The notes under the pieces are model-generated. The model did not search any database. It was not told the DNA's origin and worked only from the letters and a program-made list of their open reading frames with translations. Position numbers and translations under genes: made by a program. DNA of 64,000 bases from Odoribacter splanchnicus DSM 20712 (lineage in GTDB: Bacteria > Bacteroidota > Bacteroidia > Bacteroidales > Marinifilaceae): assembly GCF_000190535.1 (NCBI RefSeq), contig NC_015160.1, positions 1,178,001 through 1,242,000 of the forward strand. The letters are read 5' to 3'. The first letter of the stretch is position 1; the number at the start of each line of letters is the position of its first letter. This document shows, one piece after another, positions 42,527-53,000 of the stretch.

Positions 42527-43711
42527 TTATTGTTTTGCACTAAATACAATTGTTTTACCTCTTGTATTTACATTTATTTTATGAGTCGAGCGAATGACAT
42601 CCAATATCGGTTCGATAGAAGCACTACGATTCAATTTACCCGCAAATTCAACTTCTTTGATCCAATCCGCCTGATAACAAACCTCGAAATCATACCATCT
42701 TTCTAAAACAGTCATGATCTCTGTCAGACGTTGTCCACGAAACACAAACTGTCCGTTTTTCCACGCAATATAAAGATCGAGCTCTACTGTTTTCACGTCC
42801 AGTTTTCCTTTTTCGATATCCCACTCAGCCTGTTGTTCAGGCTTCAACGTATTCCGGACAGACTTATCCATCCCCGTAAATACAGCCACTTCTCCCCGTA
42901 CCAAAGTAGCCTGTACCCATTTTTCATCGGCATAAGCCTTTAAATTAAACTCGGTACCCAATACCCTCACATCCATATTTTCAGTCTTTACTACAAAAGG
43001 CTGTTTCTCATTTTTCGCTACCTTAAAATAAGCTTCTCCCTCCAGCCAAACTTCCCGGTTCTGTCCGGAAAACTGTACCGGATACCTCATTTTCGTTTCT
43101 GAATTCAACCAAACAACCGTTCCGTCCTGCAAAGTCATTATATATTCTCCCCCTTTAGAAACTTCCAGGGTATGCCAGTCTGCTACCGGCATTTCTATTT
43201 GGCCGTTGTATTTCAAACCGCAAGAATCGTTACTGATAAGCATACCGTCACAATCGATCAATTGGGTATCTCCATTTCTTTTCTCCAACTCGACAGTTTT
43301 CCCATCGGCCAATACCAGACGGGCCTTTGAAATACCGGGATGAATTTGTTGCGTCACATCAACAGGAACATTTTCTTCCCGCTGCATAAACCATCCCAAC
43401 ACTCCTCCTCCCAATAACAACATGATAATTGCTGCATATTTCCAATACCGACCGGATAAGCCTTTATCGCCTTTACTCTCAGTCAAACGATTACGAACTA
43501 TTCGCCAATGTTTTTCCACATCAACTGAATTCCTCTTCTCTTCCTGCCGGATAAGGTAATGAGGATCAGTAAGCCGGGAATGCAAAAGCCTGTTTTCTTC
43601 CGATTCTTTCAGCCAACATTCCAATTCTTCTTCTTCAGCAGGATTTAAACCGAAGCTGATCTGCCTGGCAATCAATTCATATATGCGCCGATATGCTGCG
43701 ATATTCACCAT
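42527..43711 (-). CDS. FecR family anti-sigma factor, first locus
   Basis: The 394-residue inner-membrane protein has an N-terminal cytoplasmic helical region (YELIARQISFGLNPAEEEELECW) that binds the sigma factor. A single membrane segment (KYAAIIMLLLGGGVLGWFM, about residues 88-106) follows, then the FecR beta domain (VSKGGEYIMTLQDGTVVWLNSETKMRYP, EVWLEGEAYFKVAKNEKQPFVV). The C-terminal DUF4974-type region (LTEIMTVLERWYDFEVCY) should contact the STN domain of SusC. It lies directly ahead of the susC gene and 336 bp after the sigma gene, in the same direction. Confidence 0.92.
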   Translation of the reverse strand: MVNIAAYRRIYELIARQISFGLNPAEEEELECWLKESEENRLLHSRLTDPHYLIRQEEKRNSVDVEKHWRIVRNRLTESKGDKGLSGRYWKYAAIIMLLLGGGVLGWFMQREENVPVDVTQQIHPGISKARLVLADGKTVELEKRNGDTQLIDCDGMLISNDSCGLKYNGQIEMPVADWHTLEVSKGGEYIMTLQDGTVVWLNSETKMRYPVQFSGQNREVWLEGEAYFKVAKNEKQPFVVKTENMDVRVLGTEFNLKAYADEKWVQATLVRGEVAVFTGMDKSVRNTLKPEQQAEWDIEKGKLDVKTVELDLYIAWKNGQFVFRGQRLTEIMTVLERWYDFEVCYQADWIKEVEFAGKLNRSASIEPILDVIRSTHKINVNTRGKTIVFSAKQ

Positions 43712-44047
43712 AAAAAGGTTCGATTAAATTAGTTGAAAGTTTATAAAGTTCGTAAAGTTTAAAAAGCTATTGACCCCTGAGGGCACTTAGTTAATTGACA
43801 ATTATCGCATGATAATTGACCACATATTTCCCAACCTGTGGTTTCTTCTTTATTTATTTGATAATCAATGATTCTCTTCTTCATTCTCTTTTTCATTTCT
43901 TTTCTTATTATTTTCTAATGGAAGCAAAGCTTCCAGACAATTGTCAATTATCATCTGGCAATTATTCTTTTTGCGGATTCCCGCAAAAAGAATCGAACAT
44001 TTTTCAAGTCTAATAACAACTGAAAAGAAAAAAAAGACGAATGGAGG
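43712..44047. other. Gene-free 336-bp spacer with AT-rich inverted repeats
   Basis: The space between the sigma gene and fecR has no coding frame. It holds CAATTATC-GCAT-GATAATTG (43797-43816), the palindrome GACAATTGTC (about 43937-43946) with CAATTATCATCTGG after it, and a perfect 13-bp hairpin ATTCTTTTTGCGG/CCGCAAAAAGAAT (43964-43993). This may be a promoter or operator region for fecR, or a degraded small repeat element. Confidence 0.5.
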
Positions 44048-44599
44048 TTAAAAAAAATTCATTTTTAACATTAGAGGTAACAAATAGAAATGCTCTTTCA
44101 GAATGCCTCTTAACTTTTTATAAGCACTTTGTTTCAGGGTACGGACAGAATTGATGGATATATTCAATTGATCTGCAATCTCCTGATTCGAATACCCTTG
44201 CAGGCTTAATTGTATTATTTTACAAGATTGCTTGGGCAGCTGTTCAACTGCTTTATGGACAAGCTGATAAGTTTCTTCTTCAATAATCTGGTTCCGGAAA
44301 AAGAGTACAGAATCTTTCTCCTGTAGTCTTAAATGTTCGTCTACAATCTGATTGTGTTTAATGTGATTCAGTGCCAGATTCCGGGCCGTCGTATACAAAA
44401 ACCCCTTTACCTTCTCTGGCGATACGAATTCCCCTTCAAAGCGCCATAATTGGATAAAAGCCTCCTGAGCAATATCCGCAGCCATATCCATATCATTGAC
44501 ATACTTATCTGCAAACATGACAAGAAAGGGGAAATTTTCTCTGAAAAATGCCCCGAATAATTTGTAATCTTTCTTATTTACAGCAGCGATCAAATCCAT
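44048..44599 (-). CDS. ECF sigma factor (Bacteroides expansion type), first locus
   Basis: The start at 44599 (MDLIAAVNKKDYKLFG) is used because a -7 box ends 8 bases upstream; the ATG nine codons earlier lies before the box. The 183-residue product has sigma region 2 (YVNDMDMAADIAQEAFIQLWRF, KGFLYTTARNLALNHIKHNQ) and region 4 (LPKQSCKIIQLSLQGYSNQEIADQLNISINSVRTLKQSAYKKL) with its helix-turn-helix. It should switch on the fecR-susC operon when FecR releases it. It is co-directional with fecR and lies right behind the last genes of the upstream locus. Confidence 0.9.
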   Translation of the reverse strand: MDLIAAVNKKDYKLFGAFFRENFPFLVMFADKYVNDMDMAADIAQEAFIQLWRFEGEFVSPEKVKGFLYTTARNLALNHIKHNQIVDEHLRLQEKDSVLFFRNQIIEEETYQLVHKAVEQLPKQSCKIIQLSLQGYSNQEIADQLNISINSVRTLKQSAYKKLRGILKEHFYLLPLMLKMNFF

Positions 44600-44606
44600 T
44601 CCGGAG

Positions 44607-44614
44607 CAAATATA
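44607..44614 (-). promoter_or_regulatory. -7 box of the first ECF sigma gene
   Basis: TATATTTG on the minus strand lies 7 bases before the ATG at 44599. The transcript would begin at or just before the start codon, so it may be leaderless. Confidence 0.6.
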
Positions 44615-44659
44615 GTGTAAATTCACTTAAATAGTATCTGTAAAAGAGGGTAAAAGTGA

Positions 44660-44790
44660 TACAAAATTTGCAAATTATCACGCCCGGACATCCATCAGTT
44701 TCCCCACAACAGCCTGAGCAATTCCTAAGCACCGTTTCATTCCGCCTGACAATCGGTTGGCCCATGAAAACAAGTTCGTCCGCGTCCCCG
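44660..44790 (-). pseudogene. Scar with an ABC-ATPase signature
   Basis: Read leftward, one frame gives SWANRLSGGMKRCLGIAQAVVGKL before a TGA. The LSGGMKRxLGIAQAxxG part matches the ABC signature of ABC-2 type transporter ATPases. No Walker A or B motif is nearby and the frame is short, so only a fragment remains. Just upstream on the same strand, in another frame, LLLMVFLAACTGVWA resembles a lipoprotein signal. I infer debris of lost genes between the two SusCD loci. Confidence 0.5.
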
Positions 44791-44916
44791 CAGCCTGTTA
44801 TATACGACCGCTTCCCTCCTTTATCAGGATGGTCCCTGTGTCGGCCCATACACCGGTACAGGCCGCCAGGAATACCATCAACAATAAAGTACTTTTTACG
44901 TTATCTGTTTCAATCG

Positions 44917-46266
44917 CTATTTTTTCAATTCATTTTCCAGCATCTTCTTCAATTCCGGTGAAGAAGGACGGGGAGCATCCACCGACACGATATTTCCTTT
45001 TTTATCAAAAACCATAAACCGCGGGATTCCCGTAATCTTATAATCTTTGGTAATCTTGCTCCAACCGCCGGCCAATAACTGCACCCCTTTCAGTCCCTCC
45101 GTTTTAATGAAGTCCAGCCATTTCTGTTTATCCTTGGATTCATCAACAGACACTCCCACAAACACAACATCTGTCCCGTGCATTTCCTCCTCTAACTTTT
45201 TCAGGTAAGGAATCTGCTGACGGCAAGGTCCGCACCAAGTGGCCCAGACATCTACCAACACAACCTTCCCTTTAAAATCGGACAAAGACACCATTTTCCC
45301 GTCCACATCCGGATAGGTAAAATCGGCAGCCTGTCCGCCGGCTTTCGTATCATACAGTTTGGTTCCGACAGCTTCTGCCCGCATTTTCAAAGAAGGAGTC
45401 ACCAAATATTTACCGAACTTCTCCATTGCGTTCAAATACTGGTCATAGGATTTAAAACTACGGAAACTATTATTAACGACATATTCTCCTTTCAAACGGT
45501 CGTTTCCCAAATAAGAAAGGCAATCATCCGTATAAGATTCCACGTCATACTTTTTGCCGTCTTCATTATAAGCGAACGAGGTATAACTGATGAGCATTTT
45601 GATCCCTTCCGGGAACTGCAGCACCTTGTCGTCCGTATATTTTCGTGCAGAGACAATATGACTGTAATATTCCGGCCGCATCGATTTTTCCGGATGCTTC
45701 TCCCGGGGAGTATGCAGGAAAATAATCGCATAATAATCGGTAGCATAATCCACATAGTCCGACAATATCACGTCGAAAGCCTTATTCCCGCTTCTCAATT
45801 TACTTTTCAGTTGCTCCAACCCTTTCACATAAGTTTCGAATTCCGGAAAGAAATCCTCGTAATTGCTCCGTGTCAATTCAAAAAATACGGCTTTCAGGCG
45901 AATATTAGCAGCATAATCCACCCAGCTGTACAGGGTTTTATTTTCCTTTGAATTTTTTCCGTTCAACTGTGCCCGGGTTTCTAACAAATCGATATTGACC
46001 TGTTCACCCCCCTTCAGATAAACAGGAAAATTCAGTCGTTCCCCTCCGATGGAGTAAAAACCGGTTTCGGGTTTCAGCAGAAACCCGAAACTGCCGTCCG
46101 CTCCGATTCGAGAGGTCGCACACGCCTGTATGCTACCATCTACCGTTTTATATAGGGTGACTTCCTTTAGTTTTGCTCCTTTTACAAATCCTTTAATGGC
46201 CGAATATTCCTGTGCATGGCCAGGCAGGGATAAGCACAGGATCAATATAAACAAATAATTTTTCAT
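44917..46266 (-). CDS. TlpA-like thioredoxin-fold lipoprotein-type protein
   Basis: The 449-residue exported protein has a signal peptide (MKNYLFILILCLSLPGHAQ) and an N-terminal DUF4369-like beta domain (IKGFVKGAKLKEVTLYK). A helical middle follows, then a C-terminal TlpA-type thioredoxin domain with WCGPC at residues 344-348 and the cis-proline in TGIPRF. Such proteins reduce or isomerise disulfides in the periplasm. It is the last gene of the second SusCD locus, 9 bp after the PKD-like gene. Its presence is one of the clearest differences between the two loci and could point to a peptide or protein substrate; that is inference. Confidence 0.85.
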   Translation of the reverse strand: MKNYLFILILCLSLPGHAQEYSAIKGFVKGAKLKEVTLYKTVDGSIQACATSRIGADGSFGFLLKPETGFYSIGGERLNFPVYLKGGEQVNIDLLETRAQLNGKNSKENKTLYSWVDYAANIRLKAVFFELTRSNYEDFFPEFETYVKGLEQLKSKLRSGNKAFDVILSDYVDYATDYYAIIFLHTPREKHPEKSMRPEYYSHIVSARKYTDDKVLQFPEGIKMLISYTSFAYNEDGKKYDVESYTDDCLSYLGNDRLKGEYVVNNSFRSFKSYDQYLNAMEKFGKYLVTPSLKMRAEAVGTKLYDTKAGGQAADFTYPDVDGKMVSLSDFKGKVVLVDVWATWCGPCRQQIPYLKKLEEEMHGTDVVFVGVSVDESKDKQKWLDFIKTEGLKGVQLLAGGWSKITKDYKITGIPRFMVFDKKGNIVSVDAPRPSSPELKKMLENELKK

Positions 46267-46275
46267 GGTTATAAA

Positions 46276-47763
46276 TTAATAAAGTGTTGTTTTACCTGTT
46301 CCTTTGATATAAATCAGAGCACCTACTTTTCCTTCCCCTTCCAGTATTTCGGGATCAGCCTGTAAATTACCCGCTTGAATATTGTACAGGTAAACCTTAT
46401 ACCGGCTACCGTCAAAAGTGGCGACCGCCAGTTTATTAATCACCGTGGAATATTTAAGGTGCCGCATATAGGTGATATTCTCACTATCGGAGAGAATAAC
46501 CTGGCTCTTTTCCTGATAACCGGCATCGATATTACAGGAATAAACCGTATGCCCCTGCGAGAAATAGATAATATTATTATTTTGGCTGCTGGCCCGGAAA
46601 TCCGCTTGTAATAACTTTAAAGAATTATTGTCAATCAGGGTATCACATTTTTTTGCCGGATTATTATATGGGGAATAAGCATTATTGACTTCCAGATTAT
46701 ACATCAGGCAGGTATCGGTCTGTCTTTTTTTCAGCAAAGCCCAACCGGAATTACTGGGACCGGGACCAATATACAGCAGATCGGCATCCAGGTTACTGAC
46801 TCTGGGATAGGTGAGCGAATCAACCGCACCTTTCTCTTTAAAGTTTACAACACTGCTACTCATAGCATTTATCGCGACAAACGAATCCGACGTTTTATCA
46901 AAGCAAAGCGGTTGGCGGAAACCGTATGTCCAATTTGGATACAATTGATAATTACCAGGCAGAGCAACCCCAAACCGGCCGCTATTGGAAGACATGTTGT
47001 AAATGTAATGTGCTTTACCGTCATTCATCAGATAAAGTTCAGTGCTTTGAGAACAGATGTTCTGAAAATTTGCGACAGCCGGACGTTCATAAAACAGATC
47101 ATCGATGTCGCGAATGATTTCCCCGTTCGACGTTCTGATAACCACAGCTTCTTCCTTGGCCAATGCGAAAATACTGTTGGTATTTACATAACGTTCATTG
47201 ATCTCATCCCATGCCTTGTAATTGTATGAAAATTCAATGGCGCGTGCTTCTCCCTTCAGATTTCTCCCTTCATTGTTTGTGGCAATGATATTTTCTATTT
47301 TACCTTTTTCCGTAGAAAACAAATCCAGGTCTGTACAGTCGTCTTTTGTACGGAGGACATACCAGCCTTCAGACAGAGCTGTTGTGACAGTCAGCGGCAC
47401 TTCTTTAATCTCAGTAATACCTGTATTCCGTTCCGTCGCCATACAGACAATCTTATATGAACCAGGGTCCAGTGTCATCGGATAGACCAAGTCCCGGGTA
47501 GTAGCGATGGTATCCAATGTCGGAGCATATCCCTGTACATTGGTTTGGTACACACCCCAATGAAAATCATATTCAGCATCGGCCGGACTGACTTCCGGTG
47601 AAATGCGCAAAGTATCGACCAAGGTGTAGAGCGTGTAACTTGCTTTCATGCTATCGATTCGAATTTCGAAAACCTCGGTATAATCATAGTTGCCCTCATC
47701 ATCATAACAGCCGTAAAAGCCGATGAGGAATAGTAAAAAACTGATAATATATAACTGTTTCAT
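46276..47763 (-). CDS. PKD-like family lipoprotein of the second SusCD locus
   Basis: The 495-residue protein has a lipoprotein signal ending at GFYGC (about Cys19) and the YDDEGNYDYTEVFEIRID start typical of PKD-like lipoproteins in SusCD loci. It is beta-rich, with several SEGWYVLRTKDD-like and propeller-like segments also seen in its counterpart (SEGWMLLCDEGS at 34982-36634). It ends 9 bp before the TlpA-like gene and begins 19 bp after DUF4843. It is predicted to be surface-exposed and to assist substrate capture. Confidence 0.8.
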   Translation of the reverse strand: MKQLYIISFLLFLIGFYGCYDDEGNYDYTEVFEIRIDSMKASYTLYTLVDTLRISPEVSPADAEYDFHWGVYQTNVQGYAPTLDTIATTRDLVYPMTLDPGSYKIVCMATERNTGITEIKEVPLTVTTALSEGWYVLRTKDDCTDLDLFSTEKGKIENIIATNNEGRNLKGEARAIEFSYNYKAWDEINERYVNTNSIFALAKEEAVVIRTSNGEIIRDIDDLFYERPAVANFQNICSQSTELYLMNDGKAHYIYNMSSNSGRFGVALPGNYQLYPNWTYGFRQPLCFDKTSDSFVAINAMSSSVVNFKEKGAVDSLTYPRVSNLDADLLYIGPGPSNSGWALLKKRQTDTCLMYNLEVNNAYSPYNNPAKKCDTLIDNNSLKLLQADFRASSQNNNIIYFSQGHTVYSCNIDAGYQEKSQVILSDSENITYMRHLKYSTVINKLAVATFDGSRYKVYLYNIQAGNLQADPEILEGEGKVGALIYIKGTGKTTLY

Positions 47764-47782
47764 CGTTTAGCGTATTAAAAAT

Positions 47783-48604
47783 TCAACTGGGGAATGTTAT
47801 AAGGGCACTGTTCGGATCGTTCTGATTTTCCCGCATCGGAGCCAGTCCCTGTACTTTGTTGTCCGGATCATCATTATAAGCCTGCAACGCATCTCTCAGT
47901 TTATCTTTTGTATAATTGATTTCTGCATAATCTGCACTTAATTTGTTCCACCAGGCATCGCTGATTTCCGTCTGCATCACCTCAATCATAAACTCATGTT
48001 TCCGGGTACTGTAAACTCCGAAATAATAACGATCTACACTACTATTCCAGAAATTGGGTTTGCTGAGTTTGTCAGAGAGAACAATAGTGCCGGATAATTT
48101 ACCGGTCTCACCCAACCGGAAGTCATCAGTGGCTTTCAACCGAAGGCACAGGCGATAATCGTCTTCTTTCAAACTGGCATCCCGCAACAAAATGACAGGG
48201 ATTTCTGCCGTTACAGCATTCGGCTGAATAACCAACAGGGGAAGCATTTCCGGGTCGTCCATCGGTACATAATGTACTCCTGCTACCGCCTTATTGGGCT
48301 TTTCCGTCAAAATCGAGTCGATAAGATTGCCTTTCTCGTCATACTTATACTCAACATCATATTCGCTGATCTGTTCCAAAGCAATTTGGCGTACCCGATT
48401 TTCCGGATCACCGATTGTATTGACTGTCAGGTAAACCGTATCACGTCCGATCGCTGCATCCATATAGTAAAAGCTGGTAAGGATTTCATTAGCCTCATCC
48501 ATTTGTACACGGGCGATATCGTTGAATAACAGATATTCCGCTTTCTGGCAGCCTGTCAGCCCGATCGCCACCAAGAAGAGAACCGTATAAATGATTTGTT
48601 TCAT
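47783..48604 (-). CDS. DUF4843 lipoprotein of the second SusCD locus
   Basis: The start at 48604 (MKQIIYTVLFLVAIGLTGCQKAEYLLFND) gives a lipobox LTGC and 273 residues. The longer frame overlaps the SusD gene and is rejected. The body has DTVYLTVNTIGDPENRVRQIAL and KAVAGVHYVPM, motifs of DUF4843 proteins. It starts 13 bp after the SusD stop. Function is inferred from position only. Confidence 0.8.
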   Translation of the reverse strand: MKQIIYTVLFLVAIGLTGCQKAEYLLFNDIARVQMDEANEILTSFYYMDAAIGRDTVYLTVNTIGDPENRVRQIALEQISEYDVEYKYDEKGNLIDSILTEKPNKAVAGVHYVPMDDPEMLPLLVIQPNAVTAEIPVILLRDASLKEDDYRLCLRLKATDDFRLGETGKLSGTIVLSDKLSKPNFWNSSVDRYYFGVYSTRKHEFMIEVMQTEISDAWWNKLSADYAEINYTKDKLRDALQAYNDDPDNKVQGLAPMRENQNDPNSALITFPS

Positions 48605-48617
48605 AATTTTCTGGTAT

Positions 48618-50048
48618 TTAGTTTCCATAATTAATTTCACTCAAAGGCAAAGGCACGACATAACTCTCCTCGTCGCCCGGAAATTTCGCCCAAAGAATAT
48701 TTTCCACTGCCAGACGCTTAAAAGCGTAGAATGCCTGCCCTTCGGCATAAAATTCTTTGTTGTACTCTTTAATTAAAACCTCCTCTAACTGGGCTTCGCT
48801 TTGCAGATTTACCAACTCAATATCCCTGGAGAGGCAAAACTCTTCGTACAACCGACTGGCTTCACTCAGAGGTCCGCATTCCATAGCAATGAAATACATT
48901 TCAGCCAAACGGATCAACGGGAATTGATTAATTTCATCGTGATTATCATCTTGCAGGAATTTCTTAATAGAAAAGACAACACTTCCGCTTCCCGAAGTGT
49001 AACTGGTCCACAATCCTAAATACCGGATATCCGTCGTTCCTGCCGGATATAAATCCGGAGAAAGGACGTTTTGAGCCTTCGAATAAGAAGAGTTAGTCGT
49101 AAAAGCACTTTCAGCCCTATCTTTAAGGTTATATTCATAAATAGCTAAAATGTGTTCCGTAGAAAAGGAATAATCTGACTTACTCAAATTATCCGTCGAT
49201 CCCAAAGTAAAAAGGAGTTTTCCGTCACTATCTTCAGCCTCGGTCAACTCGGTAGCACAATCATAGGCTGCAGACTTATTCGTTTCTCCTCCCATCCAGA
49301 GAAAAAAACGGGCTTCCATCGCTTTCACCGCGTAGTAATTGAAGCGGACCTGGCGGGCTAATAAAAAATTTTCTGCCGAAACGGACAGATTGAGTTCCTC
49401 CCCACCTTTTTCTGCCGGAATAATTGGATCTACCTGTTTCAGCAATCCTTCTGCATCAATCAGATCGTTTTTCAACAGTTCTGTAAATTCCTGATAGGTG
49501 TGATGGGTATGGTAGTCGATACCCACCGTAGTGACATAAGGAAGAATTTTACCGGTACTTGTCCGGGTCGGCATAGGACCGAACAAACGGAGCAGATCGA
49601 AATGACAATAAGCCCGCATAGCCAGAGCCTCACCTTTGATAATCTCGTACATTCCCGGTTCGAAAACGTCCTGTCTGGCATCGATTTGCTCTAAAATCAT
49701 ATTGGCCGATGCTATGATTTTGTAAAGCTGGGTGTAAATCGTTTCGAAACTGCTTTGAACACTATTGTCAACATAGTTGAACTGCGAAATCTTCTCCTGG
49801 GTACTATTCGCTGAACAATCCCAATGTTGAGCCAGGTATTCTACTGTACCATACATCAGTTGCTGTCCATAAGCACCGGTGCTCTTCATATTCAAATAAG
49901 CGCCGGTGAGGGCATCCTGAAATCCTTGCTGATCAGCATACATTTCTTCCAGCGTCATTTCCGTTTCCGGCTTTACATCCAGCCAGTCATTACATGAAAC
50001 GAGGCCACTGAGTAGCCAACAGGCCAATATATATAATTTAATTTTCAT
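48618..50048 (-). CDS. SusD-like nutrient-binding lipoprotein of the second locus
   Basis: The 476-residue protein has a lipoprotein signal (LLSGLVSC, about Cys19) followed by NDWLDVKPETEMTLEEMY, and the SusD hallmark ALAMRAYCHFDLLRLFGPMP. The C-terminus has the RLAVENILWAKFPGDEESYVVPLPLSEI stretch expected for the family. It is about 70 residues shorter than the first-locus SusD. It begins 19 bp after the SusC stop. Confidence 0.92.
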   Translation of the reverse strand: MKIKLYILACWLLSGLVSCNDWLDVKPETEMTLEEMYADQQGFQDALTGAYLNMKSTGAYGQQLMYGTVEYLAQHWDCSANSTQEKISQFNYVDNSVQSSFETIYTQLYKIIASANMILEQIDARQDVFEPGMYEIIKGEALAMRAYCHFDLLRLFGPMPTRTSTGKILPYVTTVGIDYHTHHTYQEFTELLKNDLIDAEGLLKQVDPIIPAEKGGEELNLSVSAENFLLARQVRFNYYAVKAMEARFFLWMGGETNKSAAYDCATELTEAEDSDGKLLFTLGSTDNLSKSDYSFSTEHILAIYEYNLKDRAESAFTTNSSYSKAQNVLSPDLYPAGTTDIRYLGLWTSYTSGSGSVVFSIKKFLQDDNHDEINQFPLIRLAEMYFIAMECGPLSEASRLYEEFCLSRDIELVNLQSEAQLEEVLIKEYNKEFYAEGQAFYAFKRLAVENILWAKFPGDEESYVVPLPLSEINYGN

Positions 50049-50067
50049 CTCTGTTTATTTTTATCGG

Positions 50068-53000
50068 TTAGAACATTACGCTTAACGTAAAAGAGAACTG
50101 ACGGGAGAAAGGATAAGAGGTTCCCCTTTCCTGTTTGATCGTCGAAATCCGGAACAAGTCTGCAATATCTCCTTTCAATGTGAGGGTCTGGATACCCAAA
50201 TTATGCCGGAGCCATTTGTTTCCTTTCAAATCATATGTGATATTCAGGTTCTGGCAGGTAAACGTAGCTTCATCCTGTACGAATCTCGACGTAGCCTGTG
50301 TAGCAGTAGTCTCTTTGATCCCTTTGAAAAATGTCCGGTCACCAGGCTCTTTCCAACGGTCTTCGTATACCCGTCTGTCTACATTGTATTTTTTATCGGC
50401 ATTTTCCACCCGGTTGATCAGGGTCGAATTGTATTGCTGTCCGCCCCATTCGTAACCGAAAGACAGATTGACAGACAGATCCCTCCACATAAACATCGTA
50501 TTAATATTTCCCCGGTAGTCCGGTTGGTCTACTCCACAGAACACCCGGTCCCTCGCATCCCAGGTATAAGTAACCTCCCCGCTCTTCTTCAGGAAAAGTT
50601 CACGGCCGTTGCTGGGGTCGATACCGAGCGAAGGAACGGCATAAATCGCATTTTGAGAGTCTCCTTCCTGCCATACTTTGTTAGGAGTAGCCCCTCCGGT
50701 AGCCAGTAGGGTAGCATTGGCTTCTTTCATGGCTTCCGAGAGTTTGATAATTTTGTCTTTGTTCCGGACTAAAGAACCTGTTACCGACCAGATCAGTTCC
50801 CGTTCCGTATCGCGTAACAGATAGCCAGTCACTTTCAATTCAAAACCTTTATTTTCCAGTTTTCCGATGTTGGCTTTATAGCTGGTAAACCCGTTGGAAG
50901 GAGGTAATTCCAAAGAAGACATCAGGCCATTTGTCCGTTCCAGATAAAGATCACAGATCATATTCAAACGGTTGTTAAGTAAATTTACTTCGACTCCGGT
51001 ATTGTACTTCATGGTCTTCTGCCATTCCAGATCAGGATTAGCCAGTGCTTTCAGGTTAGCTCCCATCCAATTGTAATAGCGATCGCTCAAAGAATAAGTA
51101 TAAGTAACCATAGCTTCATAGGCACTGAAGTTGTTCGAGCCAGTCTCACCGACAGAAGCCCTTATTTTCAAGCGGTTTATCCAATCGACATTACTCATGA
51201 AATTTTCCCTGTGGATGTTCCAGCCGATACCGGCAGACCAGAAAGGAGCAAACCGTTTGTCTGCTCCATACAGGGAAGAACCGTCTGTCCGAAATGAAGC
51301 ATCTACAAAATACCGGTCCTCGAAAGAATAACTGGCATTACCGACAAAACCGACACGCCGACTTTTGGATTCACTACCTCCCGGTTTTCCATTTTCTTTA
51401 TATTGCATAGCTACTGCCAGAAAATCGAGCGCCCCACTCGGAAAACCTTCTACAGAAAAACTGTACCTCTGTGATTTCTGGTCTTCCAAATCCATATTCA
51501 GACCGGCATAAATCATATGCTTTTCCGCAAACACTTTCGAATAATTGGCCGTCAATGAAAAATTGTAACGCGACGATCTGCTCGTCGTATAATCATAAGT
51601 TCCTCTTCTGAAGTAATCGTCATCGGCATAATCAGCAAACGCTGTATGTTCGGGGGGAAGGTATTTGTCTGAATTATTCGTTTGAGTATAAATACCGAAT
51701 GTACCCCTTAAGGTAAATTCCTGTACCGGTTTCCATTCGATCGAGAAATTATTGGTAATATTAGTATAATCGCTTGTTTCTTTTGTATTCAACGTAGCAT
51801 TATACAAAGGATTGGCAGGATTATTTCCTCCCCAGTAGCTGTAATCCTCATCAAAAAAACGTTTTACATTACCATTCTCATCCGTTGCTGTCCAATAGGG
51901 ATTCAGTTTTACATACTGATCGAAAGTTCCATAGGGAGACTCTTGTGCTTTATTCAAACCGATCGTCAGCTGATTTCTGAAAATCAGGTCGGAAGTTTTG
52001 TAAGAAAGGTTGATCCCTCCATTGAACGTCCGGCGGAACGATTCTTTCATAACTCCGGCTACGTCGTTATACTGCACTGTTGCCGAATAGCGGAAACTCG
52101 GATCTCCTCCTTCCAACTTGATGTTGTGCCGATGCCCCACGCCGACACGCAAGGGCTTGGACAGCCAGTAGGTATTTACCCCTCTCTCCACCTGTTGCAG
52201 AATTTCATTATATTTTTGTTTCAACTGCACTTCATATTCAGCCCTGACACCGTCATAATAGCCAGATCGAAGTTCCAGATCCAGCTTTTCCCTGGCATTC
52301 AATACATCATAATCGCTCAAATCCGGCACTTCGAGATTCAGGCTTCCCGTATAGGCAAACCGCAGTTTTCCAGGTTCGGGTTCTTTTGTCGTGATCACAA
52401 TCACACCGTTTGCGCCACGAGAACCGTAAATAGCAGTTGCCGAAGCGTCTTTCAGCAAAGTGATCGTCTCCACCTCGCTATCATCCAAATCCATCATGCG
52501 TTCTAAAGTTATTTCAAAACCGTCCATGATAATCAAAGGCGTGTTCAATTCTGCTTTTGTATCGCTTTGCAACTGGTCGATATCCGGCATATTGGCCGCT
52601 CCGCGGATCTGTACTTCCGGTAAACGGTTCGGGTTAGAACCCCATTCGTTGCTTTCCAGGATATTGAAAGAAGGATCGATATTGCGCAAAGTGGTCAGTA
52701 TGTTTCGGTTACCGAAACTTTTCAATTCCTTTTCCGTAATCACCGACACAGCGCCAGTATAGCTTTCTTTCGATTTAGAGAAGATTCCGGTCACAACTAC
52801 CTCGTCCATTTGCTTCACCTCTTCTTCCATCACTACATTCAATTCTTTTTCCCCTTTATAATACACTTCCTGAGTTTTCATCCCGACAAATGAAAACACC
52901 AGTACCGTTTCATGATCGGCCGGCAGATCCATTTTAAAGTGGCCGTCCACATCCGTCACTACTCCGACAGAGGTACCTTTTAAAACCACGGTCACTCCAG

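Noticed and set aside
44574..44849. A 91-codon cysteine-rich leftward frame
   Set aside because: It is in a different frame from the ABC-signature fragment, overlaps the sigma gene start and shows no family features.
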